Shown here piece by piece: positions 25,047-33,557 of a stretch of DNA of 64,000 nucleotides; within the stretch, counting starts at the first letter, position 1, and every line of letters begins with the position of its first letter. A program made the translations under genes and the position numbers. Source of the DNA: Rhodospirillaceae bacterium (lineage in GTDB: Bacteria > Pseudomonadota > Alphaproteobacteria > GCA-2731375); contig JABIWH010000011.1 in assembly GCA_018701215.1 (NCBI GenBank), forward strand, positions 1 to 64,000. Direction: 5' to 3'. A model generated the notes under the pieces. The model made no database searches. It was given only the letters and a program-made list of their open reading frames with translations, and had not been told where the DNA came from.

Positions 25047-27767
25047 ATGACCACCACTCGGAAAGTTCCGCAGTACTGTTATCAATGCGTTGCAGGGCCG
25101 GATTTTCTGACGGTCAAGGTCGAAGACGGCGTCGCCACCGAGGTAGAGCCGAATTTCGCGCTCGCCGATGTTCATCCCGGTGCCGGCAAGGCCTGCGTCA
25201 AAGCCTATGGTCTGGTGCAGAAAACCTACAATCCCAATCGCCTTCTGACTCCAATGAAGCGCACCAACCCGAAAAAGGGCCGCGACGAGGATCCGGGGTT
25301 TGTCCCGATCTCTTGGGACGAGGCGCTGGATCTGGTGGGCGGTAAGCTTAACGAGATCAAAGCTAAGGGGCTGCATGACGAATTGGGTTACGCCCGGGTC
25401 GCGGCATCTTTCGGCGGCGGCGGAACACCGACCTATTATATGGGAAGTTTCCCGGCGTTTTTATCGGCCTGGGGCGCGGTTGATTTCAGCTTTGGTTCGG
25501 GGCAGGGCGTAAAATGCACCCATTCCGAACATCTGTACGGCGAATTGTGGCACCGCGCCTTTACCGTCGCTGCCGATACCCCGACCACGAACTACATTCT
25601 CTCGTTCGGCGGTAATCCGGAAGCTTCCGCCGGTGTGATTGGTGTAACCCGCCATGCCGAGGCCCGCGAACGCGGCGCCAAGCGGGTCCAGATCGAACCG
25701 CATCTGTCCGTCACCGGGGCCTGCTCCGCCGAATGGGTGCCGATCCGGCCCAAGACCGACCCCGCCTTCATGTATGGCCTGATCCACGTCATGCTGCACG
25801 AAATGCCGCGTGAGCGTCTGGACCTGGAATTCCTGACCGATCACACCGGTTCGCCCTATCTGGTGGCGCCCAACGGCTATTTCCTGCGCGACCCCATCAG
25901 CCACAAGCCCTTGATGTGGGATACCCGCAGCAATACCGCGCTGCCGTTCGATACCGAGGGGATCGCCCCTGCCCTGGAAGGCAGCTTTACCGCATCGGGC
26001 ATTGAAGTCGGTGCCGATGAAGAGACCTGGCAGCACGAAGATATCCAAGTGGCGACCGCCTTCACTGGTCTGGTCAAGCAGATGGTCGAATATACGCCCG
26101 AATGGGCCGAGGAAATCTGCCAGGTTCCCGATGGCTGCATCCGCCGCATCGCGGATGAATATGTTTCCCACGCCCAAGTTGGCGCCACCACCGTGATCGA
26201 TGGCGAAACGTTACCTTTGCGCCCGGTCGCGGTAATTCTGGGCAAGACCGTCAACAATGGCTGGGGCGGCTATGAATGCTGTTGGGGCCGAACCCTGCTG
26301 GCCTGTCTGGTCGGCGCCCTGGAAGTGCCCGGCGGTACCCTGGGCACCACTGTGCGCCTGAACCGGCCCGCCACCACACGCCAGGCTTCCGTCATCGGCG
26401 GACCCGACGGATTTATGCGCTTTCCCATGAACGCCACGGACAAGGACGGCTGGCAGGAAACGCCCAAGGCCCGCAATGCCCATGAAACCCTGGTGCCATT
26501 ATCGGCGAATTCACCCTGGAGTCAGGCCTTGGGCCCGACCCATTTGGCCTGGATGTTCCGCAAGGAGAGCCCGGAAAATTGGCCGGAGGTCTCGGCACCT
26601 GATCTTTGGTTCGTCTACCGCACCAATCCCGCCATCTCGTTCTGGGACACCAAATCCATAACCGAGCGGATCGCCGAATTCCCCTTCATCGTCTCGTTCT
26701 GCTATATCCGGGATGAAACCAACCATATGGCCGACGTGCTGCTGCCCGAGCGCACGGATTTCGAGAGCACCCAGTTGATCCGGGTCGGCGGCACCAAGTT
26801 TTCGGAAAGCTTTTGGGATCATGAAGGCGTCGCCCTGCGCCAGCCGGCGATCGAGCCCTTGGGCGAAACCCGCGACTTCACCGATATCGCCACCGCCTTG
26901 GCCGAGCGCGCTGGTATTCTGGACAAATACAATAACGCCATCAACAAAGGTGCGGCCGGCGTGCCTCTGCGCGGCGACAATTACGATTTCAGCCTGGATC
27001 CGGAACAGAGCCATTGTGCCGAAGACATTTGGGACGCCACATGCCGCGCCGCCTCGGCCGAGCTGACTGATGGTGCGGAAACCGATGGCCTGGATTGGTA
27101 CAAGGAACATGGCATCCGCACCAAGCCGATCTCGCGCTTGATCTGGTATCTGTTCCCCGAAATGCGCAAGAAGGGCCTGCGCTTCGAGATGCCCTATCAG
27201 GAACAGCTCTACCGGATCGGCAAACAGCTGGGTAACCGCCTGCACGAAAAAGGCATCGAGTGGTGGAACGAACAGCTGAAGGAATACGAAGCACTGCCGC
27301 CGTGGAAGGATTTCCCCGGTATTTGGGAACAGGCCACGGTGAATTCGGGGGGTGAGTTAAAGGATTATCCCTTCTGGCTGTTGACCTCGCGCAGCATGCA
27401 GCTGGCCTGGGGCGGCAACAGCTCTATCCAGATGATCGACGAAGTGGCCAGGAATATGCGCGGCCACCGTGCCGTGGTGATGAATACGGGCCGGGCAAGG
27501 GAAATGGGGATCGAGGACGGCGATCTGGTGGAGATCAAGTCGACCCTGCGCGGTACCAAGGGCCGGGTGGTCCTGAAACAGGGCATCCGCCCGGACACCA
27601 TTTTGATCCAGGGCCAGTTCGATCATTGGGTCACACCCTATTCGGTGGATCATCCGGCCCCCTCGATGAATACGGTGGTGCCCATGTCCCTGGCGTTGAC
27701 GGATTCGACCGGCTCCTCGGCCGATATCGTTCGGGTCGCGGTCAATCGTCTTGCAGGTGGCGCATGA
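25047..27767 (+). CDS. Molybdopterin oxidoreductase, PadB-like (phenylacetyl-CoA:acceptor oxidoreductase type)
   Basis: 906 residues from the ATG at 25047 (AGGTGA five bases upstream; GTG at 25038 is an alternative). N-terminal YCYQCVAGPD and GKACVKAYGLVQKTYNPNR form the iron-sulfur region with Cys11, Cys14 and Cys50 but no cysteine in the third position. GVKCTHSEHLYGELWH holds Cys157, a candidate Mo ligand, and HLSVTGACSAEWVPIRPKTD and the C-terminal pterin domain follow. The order of motifs recalls PadB of Thauera/Aromatoleum, which oxidises phenylacetyl-CoA to phenylglyoxylate. No Tat signal is seen, so it should be cytoplasmic. The Fe-S and membrane subunits follow in overlapping frames. 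Confidence 0.85.
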   Translation: MTTTRKVPQYCYQCVAGPDFLTVKVEDGVATEVEPNFALADVHPGAGKACVKAYGLVQKTYNPNRLLTPMKRTNPKKGRDEDPGFVPISWDEALDLVGGKLNEIKAKGLHDELGYARVAASFGGGGTPTYYMGSFPAFLSAWGAVDFSFGSGQGVKCTHSEHLYGELWHRAFTVAADTPTTNYILSFGGNPEASAGVIGVTRHAEARERGAKRVQIEPHLSVTGACSAEWVPIRPKTDPAFMYGLIHVMLHEMPRERLDLEFLTDHTGSPYLVAPNGYFLRDPISHKPLMWDTRSNTALPFDTEGIAPALEGSFTASGIEVGADEETWQHEDIQVATAFTGLVKQMVEYTPEWAEEICQVPDGCIRRIADEYVSHAQVGATTVIDGETLPLRPVAVILGKTVNNGWGGYECCWGRTLLACLVGALEVPGGTLGTTVRLNRPATTRQASVIGGPDGFMRFPMNATDKDGWQETPKARNAHETLVPLSANSPWSQALGPTHLAWMFRKESPENWPEVSAPDLWFVYRTNPAISFWDTKSITERIAEFPFIVSFCYIRDETNHMADVLLPERTDFESTQLIRVGGTKFSESFWDHEGVALRQPAIEPLGETRDFTDIATALAERAGILDKYNNAINKGAAGVPLRGDNYDFSLDPEQSHCAEDIWDATCRAASAELTDGAETDGLDWYKEHGIRTKPISRLIWYLFPEMRKKGLRFEMPYQEQLYRIGKQLGNRLHEKGIEWWNEQLKEYEALPPWKDFPGIWEQATVNSGGELKDYPFWLLTSRSMQLAWGGNSSIQMIDEVARNMRGHRAVVMNTGRAREMGIEDGDLVEIKSTLRGTKGRVVLKQGIRPDTILIQGQFDHWVTPYSVDHPAPSMNTVVPMSLALTDSTGSSADIVRVAVNRLAGGA

Positions 27768-28417
27768 CCCGCTTTGTGATGGTCGCCGATCTGCGCCGCT
27801 GTGTCGGTTGCCAGACCTGCACGGCGGCCTGCAAGCATGCCAACGCCACCCCGCCCGGCGTGCAATGGCGCCAGGTCCTGGATATGGAGACCGGCACGTA
27901 TCCCCGAGTGCAACGCACCTTCGTGCCAGTCGGTTGCATGCACTGCGCCAATCCGCCCTGCGAGGATGTCTGCCCCTCCACCGCCACCAAGATACGTTCG
28001 GATGGCATTGTCGAGATTGATTATGATCTATGCATCGGCTGTGGCTATTGCGCCGTGGCCTGCCCCTACCAGGCCCGCCATATTGTTCACAAGCGCGATT
28101 TGGCGTACGAGAAAAAAGGCGCCATGCAGCACGAAGAGGCGCGTTTTGACGAAGGCCGGATGTCGGTGGCCATGAAATGCAATTTCTGCCAAAGCCGCAT
28201 CGACACCGCCAAGGAAACCGGACAAACCCCCGGCGTTGACCCGGAAGTGACGCCGGCCTGTGTCAATTCCTGCATTGCCACGGCCCTGCATTTTGGCGAT
28301 CGGGACGATCCCGACAGCAATGTTTCGTCCCTGTTGGCGGAGAACCAGACCTTTCGCATGCACGAGGAATTGGGTACCGATCCGGGTTTCTATTATATCT
28401 GGGACAAGAAATCATGA
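27764..28417 (+). CDS. Four-cluster ferredoxin-like electron-transfer subunit (DmsB/PadC-like)
   Basis: 217 residues beginning at the ATG that overlaps the stop of the molybdoenzyme (ATGA). Cysteine groups for four 4Fe-4S clusters are present: CVGCQTCTAACKH near the start, CMHCANPPCEDVCP, CIGCGYCAVACPYQ, and CNFCQSR with CVNSCI. This is the NrfC/DmsB/PsrB subunit that wires a molybdoenzyme to its membrane partner. No Tat signal is present, consistent with a cytoplasmic complex. The following gene again overlaps by four bases. Confidence 0.93.
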   Translation: MTRFVMVADLRRCVGCQTCTAACKHANATPPGVQWRQVLDMETGTYPRVQRTFVPVGCMHCANPPCEDVCPSTATKIRSDGIVEIDYDLCIGCGYCAVACPYQARHIVHKRDLAYEKKGAMQHEEARFDEGRMSVAMKCNFCQSRIDTAKETGQTPGVDPEVTPACVNSCIATALHFGDRDDPDSNVSSLLAENQTFRMHEELGTDPGFYYIWDKKS

Positions 28418-29334
28418 GCGGAAATGAGCCCCAGGCGGAACCGCGGCATCAGGTTAATTGGGATTGGCGGGCCGCCGGCAATTTTATCGGCGGCGGCAGC
28501 GGCAGCGGCCTGGTGATCCTGGCGGCGCTGGCATCGGGCACTGGGGCACCCTATTGGCCGCTTGGTTTCGCCGGCGCTGTTTTGGTTGGCGTCGGGCTGT
28601 TCTGCGTCTGGTTGGAGATCGGCCGGCCCTGGCGTGCGCTGCATGTGTTTTTCCATCCGCAGTCCTCGTGGATGACGCGGGAGGCCTTTGTCTCCGCCCT
28701 GTTGCTGCCCGTGACCCTGCTGGCGGCGCTGGCCGCCGCGCCATTTGTCGAGCTGCCGGCCATTGCCGGCGGGGCAATCTCGTTGGCGGCATTGCTGGCG
28801 GCGGTCTATCTCTATTGTCAGGCCCGCATACTGCTCGCTTCCAAGGGCATTCCCGCCTGGCGCCATGCCGCGCTAAGGCCAGTGATAATTGTCACCGGGT
28901 TGGCGGAAGGCTGCGGCTTTTTGTTGATCGCAACGGCTTTGTTCGGCGGCGCCGTCGTCTCGCCGTTGGTTTTGTTGCTGCTAATGCTGTTGGGCCGTTG
29001 GTTGGCGTGGCGCCGTTATCTGGCCGGATTGACGTCGGCGGGCGCGCCCGTCAAGGCCCTGGCGGCGTTGAACGAGGCCACGCCGATGATCAATGGATTG
29101 GGCCATTATGCCGCCGCGGTCCTGGCTGTGGCGGCGCTTGTAACAGGGGATTTCGGCCCCTGGCTTGGTGCCCTGGCGGGAGCGGCGGCCATCGCCGGCG
29201 GCTGGCGCTTGAAGTTCGTCGTCGTGGCCCGCGCCGCCTTTAACCAGGGTTTTGCCCTGCCGCTGACACCAGTTCGCGGCGTCGGGGCGCCGGGCCCAGG
29301 CGACAAACCCGGCTGGAATAAGAGCGGACCCTGA
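28414..29334 (+). CDS. DmsC/NrfD-type membrane anchor subunit
   Basis: 306 residues with eight or nine hydrophobic helices from about residue 20 on. After a short soluble N-terminus, WLEIGRPWRALHVFFHPQSSWMTREAF is the conserved helix-loop of DmsC/NrfD anchors that passes electrons to or from quinone. Translation is coupled to the Fe-S gene (ATGA). The complex resembles PadBCD: a cytoplasmic catalytic subunit, Fe-S subunit and quinone-linked membrane subunit. The last 30 residues are basic and cytoplasmic. Confidence 0.88.
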   Translation: MSGNEPQAEPRHQVNWDWRAAGNFIGGGSGSGLVILAALASGTGAPYWPLGFAGAVLVGVGLFCVWLEIGRPWRALHVFFHPQSSWMTREAFVSALLLPVTLLAALAAAPFVELPAIAGGAISLAALLAAVYLYCQARILLASKGIPAWRHAALRPVIIVTGLAEGCGFLLIATALFGGAVVSPLVLLLLMLLGRWLAWRRYLAGLTSAGAPVKALAALNEATPMINGLGHYAAAVLAVAALVTGDFGPWLGALAGAAAIAGGWRLKFVVVARAAFNQGFALPLTPVRGVGAPGPGDKPGWNKSGP

Positions 29335-29336
29335 GC

Positions 29337-29603
29337 ATGGCGGTGGAACTGACCGCGCCCCATTGGCAGGCCGATGACGGCAGCCACATTGATGTCCGTG
29401 ATCTGCCGCCGCCCGAACCCATGCTGCAAATTCTGGCCATGTTGGAAACGGTCACGGCGGGCGATGTGATCGTGCATCACCACCGGGAGCCGGTCTATCT
29501 CTACCCGGAATTGGCGGAGCGGGGCTGGAGCCACGAAGTCATGGAAGACCAGACCGCTGATGGCGGTGAATTGCGTCTGCGCATTTGGCGCGGCGCTCGG
29601 TAA
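29337..29603 (+). CDS. DUF2249 domain protein
   Basis: 88 residues. The core HIDVRDLPPPEPMLQILAML and GDVIVHHHREPVYLYPELAERGW match the DUF2249 fold, a TusA-like small domain common beside NO-related, hemerythrin and denitrification genes. The HHHREP segment is a possible metal or heme contact; the family function is unproven. It is two bases after the anchor gene and its stop overlaps the next start (TAATG), so it belongs to this operon. Confidence 0.75.
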   Translation: MAVELTAPHWQADDGSHIDVRDLPPPEPMLQILAMLETVTAGDVIVHHHREPVYLYPELAERGWSHEVMEDQTADGGELRLRIWRGAR

Positions 29604-30883
29604 TGGCGTCAGGCGCGACCGCATTCCTCGGCAGCGCCACGGAGCGCTTGCTGCCCCTGTCCCTGCCGTTCCGTTTTTTTGCCGCGGCGGTGGTGTTTCA
29701 TATGGTCGCCTGGGCGGTGCTGCTGCTTGGGGCCGATGATTTGGCGGACTACACGGGCGGCGGCGGGCCGGTGCTGGCTGCGGTACATTTGCTGACCCTG
29801 GGCGTATTTGTCATGACCGCCATGGGTGCCAGCCTGCAATTGCTGCCTGTGGCAACCTTGCAGGGCTTTGCCGCACCTCGTTTGATCGCGGCCATTTGGT
29901 GGCTGTTCAACCTGGGCACCATGGTGCTTGCCGTGGGCATGTATTTCTTTTGGCATCAGGCCATGGCGGCGGGCGGCGCCCTGGCCGGTCTGGCTATTCT
30001 GCTCTATCTGTGGCTGCTGCTGGGTAATCTACGCCGGGGCGGCGCCCTGACGGCGGTGGTGGCCCATGGCTGGTTGGCGGCGGCGGCCTTGCTGGGTTTG
30101 CTGGTCCTGGGCCTGGCGCTGATCGTCAATCAGGAACATCCTATTTTTGCCGATGCCCAGCGTGGTGCGGTCAGCCATATGCTGCTCGCCGCCTATGGCT
30201 TCATGGGATTTCTGGCACTCGGGTTTTCTTATGTGCTGGTGCCTATGTTCGCATTGACGCAGGTACCCGGGCCGAAATGGACCCTGGCTTCGCTGAGCTG
30301 TGCCGGCCTGGGTTTGGCCTTGGGTTTGTTGGGCGTCTGGTTGGGCCGGGATCTCTGGATAGCGGCTGGCGGCGTGGTGGGACTGTGCGCCGTGGCGATC
30401 CATTTGGGCCTGATGGTGCAGGCCTTGCGGCAGCGGATGCGTAAGCGGCTGGGCCCGGCATTTATCCTGATCCGTCTGGCCTGGGGCCTGCTGCCCCTCA
30501 GCCTCGTGTTGGGTATCGCCTGGGCCCTGGATCTGTTGGGGGAGAGAGGTGGAGTCAGCTTCACCTTGGCGCTGTTGGCCTGGTTGCTGACCTTGTTAAT
30601 GGCGATGCTGCAGCGGATCGTGCCGTTCCTCGCCTCCATGCATGCCGCCATCGCCATAAAGCGGCGGCCGCCGACGGTGCCGGCGTTGACGGCACAAACC
30701 CCGCTGAGCATTCACCTGTACTGTCATGGCGCGGCAATCATATTGCTTGGCGCCGGCATTATCTGGTCGCAGACACTTATCATCGGCTTGGGGGCTCTGG
30801 CCGGGTTCGCGGGTGCGCTTGCGTTTGCCTGGTTTTTCCTGGCGGCGGTACTGAAATACCGTGCGGCATTGGCCTCCGCTTGA
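29603..30883 (+). CDS. NnrS-like/heme-copper-type polytopic membrane protein
   Basis: 426 residues, starting at the ATG in TAATG shared with the DUF2249 stop. There are twelve or so hydrophobic helices. Histidines occur in helices (VVFHMVAW, AAVHLLTLGVFVMTAMGA, GAVSHMLLAAYGFMG, IHLYCHGAAII), and LLTLGVFVMTAMGASLQLLPVA resembles NnrS and cytochrome-oxidase-subunit-I-like proteins near NO-responsive genes. A heme or copper role in NO handling or respiration is inferred. The protein could instead be a cytochrome-free relative; exact family assignment needs a profile search. Confidence 0.62.
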   Translation: MASGATAFLGSATERLLPLSLPFRFFAAAVVFHMVAWAVLLLGADDLADYTGGGGPVLAAVHLLTLGVFVMTAMGASLQLLPVATLQGFAAPRLIAAIWWLFNLGTMVLAVGMYFFWHQAMAAGGALAGLAILLYLWLLLGNLRRGGALTAVVAHGWLAAAALLGLLVLGLALIVNQEHPIFADAQRGAVSHMLLAAYGFMGFLALGFSYVLVPMFALTQVPGPKWTLASLSCAGLGLALGLLGVWLGRDLWIAAGGVVGLCAVAIHLGLMVQALRQRMRKRLGPAFILIRLAWGLLPLSLVLGIAWALDLLGERGGVSFTLALLAWLLTLLMAMLQRIVPFLASMHAAIAIKRRPPTVPALTAQTPLSIHLYCHGAAIILLGAGIIWSQTLIIGLGALAGFAGALAFAWFFLAAVLKYRAALASA

Positions 30884-30893
30884 TCAGGGTCAA
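30880..30893. promoter_or_regulatory. Candidate FNR/Dnr box upstream of the hemerythrin gene
   Basis: TTGATCAGGGTCAA matches TTGAT-N4-ATCAA with one mismatch in the second half (G for A). It overlaps the stop of the preceding gene and ends 68 bases before the hemerythrin ATG, a distance suitable for activation. The Crp/Fnr protein encoded at 24225 has the recognition residues for this motif. Confidence 0.5.
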
Positions 30894-30961
30894 TGAAATT
30901 GGTATCGCGCTACCATTATTATTAGCCTAGCAAATGTGAACGAGAAAAATAGGATCGCCGC

Positions 30962-31465
30962 ATGTACCTAGATAGCCAGATTGCCCAGTTATTACACGAC
31001 GAACATCAACGAACCCTTGATCTGATGAACCGCCTGGAAGAGGCCGTGACAGGGCGCAAGGCAAAGGCGGTGCCGGCCAACGACGATGCGGCGGCGACGG
31101 CATTGCTGGCGGATATAAACGCGGAGTTACAGGCCACTACGGGGCATCATTTCAATTTCGAGGAAGCGAATATTTTTCCCGCCCTGACCGCGATTGGTGA
31201 CGTTGCGATCCCGTATATTCTGCGTCAGGAGCATGATCAGCTGCGCAATCTTTCTGAATACCTCGCGCCGATTGTGGAAAAGGCCCGCGCCGACGGTTTC
31301 ACAGCGGATAGTTGGACGGAATTTTGCGAGCTGGCCTTGGAGCTGGTGGAGCGCCAGATTAGCCATATCCAGAAAGAGGAAATGGGCCTGCTGCCAACCC
31401 TGAGCGGCCTGTTCGAGGATGACCGTGACGGCGAACTGGTCATGCTCTACGCCGAAGCCTCCTAA
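30962..31465 (+). CDS. Hemerythrin-like domain protein
   Basis: 167 residues of four-helix bundle with diiron ligands in order: LLHDEHQR (His12), GHHFNFEE, RQEHDQL and SHIQKEEMG. The spacing is that of bacterial hemerythrin-HHE proteins (related to YtfE/Ric), which bind oxygen or NO or repair iron centres. Expression may be controlled by the FNR-type box upstream. The gene ends the presumed oxygen/NO block that begins with DUF2249 and the NnrS-like gene. Confidence 0.88.
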   Translation: MYLDSQIAQLLHDEHQRTLDLMNRLEEAVTGRKAKAVPANDDAAATALLADINAELQATTGHHFNFEEANIFPALTAIGDVAIPYILRQEHDQLRNLSEYLAPIVEKARADGFTADSWTEFCELALELVERQISHIQKEEMGLLPTLSGLFEDDRDGELVMLYAEAS

Positions 31466-31529
31466 AACCACGCGAATTCTTCTGACTATCAAAGCGTTCT
31501 CTTTGCATCATCACTGTCGCTATTGCTAA

Positions 31530-31547
31530 GCTCAATCAAGTTTGAGC
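31530..31547. promoter_or_regulatory. Inverted repeat upstream of the crotonase gene
   Basis: GCTCAA-N6-TTGAGC, with perfect six-base arms, lies 19 bases before the ATG at 31567. It may be an operator for the crotonase gene. Its regulator is unknown. Confidence 0.35.
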
Positions 31548-31566
31548 AAGCGTGAGGAGAGCACGG

Positions 31567-32427
31567 ATGAGCTACGAGAACATCATTTACGAGAAACGCG
31601 GACCGATCGCGTACATCACTCTGAACCGGCCGGACAAGCTGAATGCCCTGTCGGATGACCTGCAGTTTGAAGTCCGAGAAGCGCTGGAGGATGCTGGCTG
31701 GGCCGATGACGAGATCCGGGTCATCGTGCTAAAGGCGGCGGGACGTGCGTTCAGCGCCGGTTTCGACATCACCTCCTCGAGCAAAACCAACGCGGTGCAA
31801 CTGCGGGCCAGGTTCCTCAAGGGCAAAACCTTTAGCGGCTCGGCCTGGTGGGATGTGTTCTGGAACAATCCGAAACCCATCATTGCCCAGATCCACGGAT
31901 TTTGCATCGCCGGCGGTCTTGCCACGGCGACCTTCTGCGATCTGCGGATCTGCTCGGAAGATGCCAAATTCGGCGCGCCCGAGATCCGCACCGGCGGCCC
32001 CTATATACCCGCTGTCTGGCCCTGGGTGGTCGGTATGTCGAAGGCGCGCGAGCTGCTCTACACCGGCAACCTGATTGATGCGGCGGAGGCGAAACGCCTG
32101 AATCTGGTAAACGAAGTGGTGCCAGCCGACGAACTGGACGCTGCCGTGGAACGCCAAGCGCTAACCATTGCCAAATTGCCCGCCGTTACCGTTGAATACA
32201 ACAAGAAGCTGATCAATATGTCCTACGAGCTAATGGGCGTGCGTCAGGTGGTGGAGCGCTCCATGGAGCTTGAAGCCGTGGCATTGGCGAGCAAGGAATC
32301 CTCGCCCGAGATTGATGAGTTTAACGAGATCCGGGCGAAAGACGGCCTGAAGGCAGCGCTGAGCTGGAACGCGGCCCGCTTCACGGAGGAGGATGCCTGG
32401 TTCAAGAAATCCCGCGATCGGGGCTAA
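31567..32427 (+). CDS. Enoyl-CoA hydratase/isomerase (crotonase) family protein
   Basis: 286 residues from the ATG at 31567 (GAGGAG upstream; GTG at 31552 is also in frame). The crotonase fold is clear: IAYITLNRPDKLNAL, AAGRAFSAGFDI (oxyanion loop, first half), IHGFCIAGGLATATFCDLRICSEDAKFGAPEI (second half) and WVVGMSKARELLYTG. The catalytic Glu pattern at the GG-x-A helix is not the classic pair, so the reaction could be hydration, isomerisation or hydrolysis of an acyl-CoA. The C-terminal extension (AALSWNAARFTEEDAWFK) is typical of larger members. The gene stands alone. Confidence 0.85.
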   Translation: MSYENIIYEKRGPIAYITLNRPDKLNALSDDLQFEVREALEDAGWADDEIRVIVLKAAGRAFSAGFDITSSSKTNAVQLRARFLKGKTFSGSAWWDVFWNNPKPIIAQIHGFCIAGGLATATFCDLRICSEDAKFGAPEIRTGGPYIPAVWPWVVGMSKARELLYTGNLIDAAEAKRLNLVNEVVPADELDAAVERQALTIAKLPAVTVEYNKKLINMSYELMGVRQVVERSMELEAVALASKESSPEIDEFNEIRAKDGLKAALSWNAARFTEEDAWFKKSRDRG

Positions 32428-32637
32428 TACGGCAACCGCGTCGCTTATATTGAGCCGATCCCAGGAACAGGAAATCGAGGTCGTGGTGAACTTCCGAAGC
32501 GAGGTTGGCGACTAGTCCCGGCTGGCCAGCCCTCAGTAAGTTCCGTTGATTTTGCGCCAAGGTTGATACCGGCGAAGCAGGCGATGCCCGACAAATAACT
32601 ATGGAAAACACCGTGGCTGATCCATGGCGCGGAGGCT

Positions 32638-33495
32638 TTAGCCGATGACCGCGACACCGTTGGAGACGGCGGCGGCACCTTCCGCGTTATAGACCGTGAA
32701 GCCGACCACGTTATCTTGCGGTTTATGCAGCTCGACCCGGATGGTGCTACCGGGAATGACCATGGCCGTGAAGCGGCCGTAAAGCCGTTTCAGGCCCGCC
32801 GGATTACCATTGCAACAGGCCCGCATGACCTCGCGCCCGGCCAAGGCCCAGGTGGCGGTGCCATGCAGGATGATATCAGGCAGGCCGGAGCCGATGGCGA
32901 CTTCCCGCTCGGTATGGATCGGATTCCAGATATCAGCGCATTCGGTATAGCTGTGCGGCATCTCGCGCGGGATGAAAATCTCAATCTCTTCCATCACCTC
33001 GCCACTGCCGATCGGTACCGGCGGGGGACTCTCCAGGGTAGTGTCCTCGCCCACCACGTCGACGTTGCGGGCGATGCCGCTGGACCACGAGGTTACCACC
33101 GGCTCGCCGGTATCGACATCAATCGTGCTCAGTTTGGTCACGGTCAGGGAGCCGGCGCGGGTGCGGCGGATGGCGGCGATGGTGCCCCTAGTCCGCAGGT
33201 TCATGCCGGGACGGATGGGTTGGTGAAAGATCGAATCCTGGATGGCGTGGACGCCGCGGACCTTTTCCTCCGCCGTCATGCCGACCACGCCACGGGAAAT
33301 TTTGCCATCGACGACGGGCCATTCCAGTCTGACGCAGAATTGCGGCGGCGCCATGATGCCGCCCTCGCGGTCATCGTCAAACACCAGGGTGGAGGTGTCG
33401 GCAATGCCGGCGGCATAGGCCAGGGCCATGCGGGTGGTCATGGCGACATTGTGGACATCCAGTTCCGAACCGGCGGCGGCGGTGTGCGCGGGCAT
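32638..33495 (-). CDS. MaoC-family double hot-dog hydratase
   Basis: 285 residues from the ATG at 33495 (AGGAG eight bases upstream; an earlier in-frame ATG lacks a site). The N-half hot dog (MAPPQFCVRLEWPVVDG) and C-half hot dog with CADIWNPIHTEREVAIGSGL and DIILHGTATWAL form a complete two-domain protein. In the C-half motif the place of the catalytic Asp is occupied differently from the classic N-P-x-H-x-D (N-P-I-H-T-E), so Glu may substitute. Likely a 2-enoyl-CoA hydratase or dehydratase. It converges on the crotonase gene across a 210-base spacer. Confidence 0.75.
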   Translation of the reverse strand: MPAHTAAAGSELDVHNVAMTTRMALAYAAGIADTSTLVFDDDREGGIMAPPQFCVRLEWPVVDGKISRGVVGMTAEEKVRGVHAIQDSIFHQPIRPGMNLRTRGTIAAIRRTRAGSLTVTKLSTIDVDTGEPVVTSWSSGIARNVDVVGEDTTLESPPPVPIGSGEVMEEIEIFIPREMPHSYTECADIWNPIHTEREVAIGSGLPDIILHGTATWALAGREVMRACCNGNPAGLKRLYGRFTAMVIPGSTIRVELHKPQDNVVGFTVYNAEGAAAVSNGVAVIG

Positions 33496-33557
33496 GTCGT
33501 GTGCTCCTAAGCGGTGATCGAACAAGCGTTGATGGTAGCCTTTAATCTACAAGCCGA

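Noticed and set aside
28458..29243. Second reading frame through the DmsC-like anchor gene
   Set aside because: It overlaps the confident anchor gene out of frame and is an Arg/Gly-rich artefact of GC-rich codons.
32428..32637. Possible gene remnant between the crotonase and the MaoC gene
   Set aside because: Short open frames on the minus strand have no ribosome site and no recognised domain; I see no supportable feature in this 210-base spacer.
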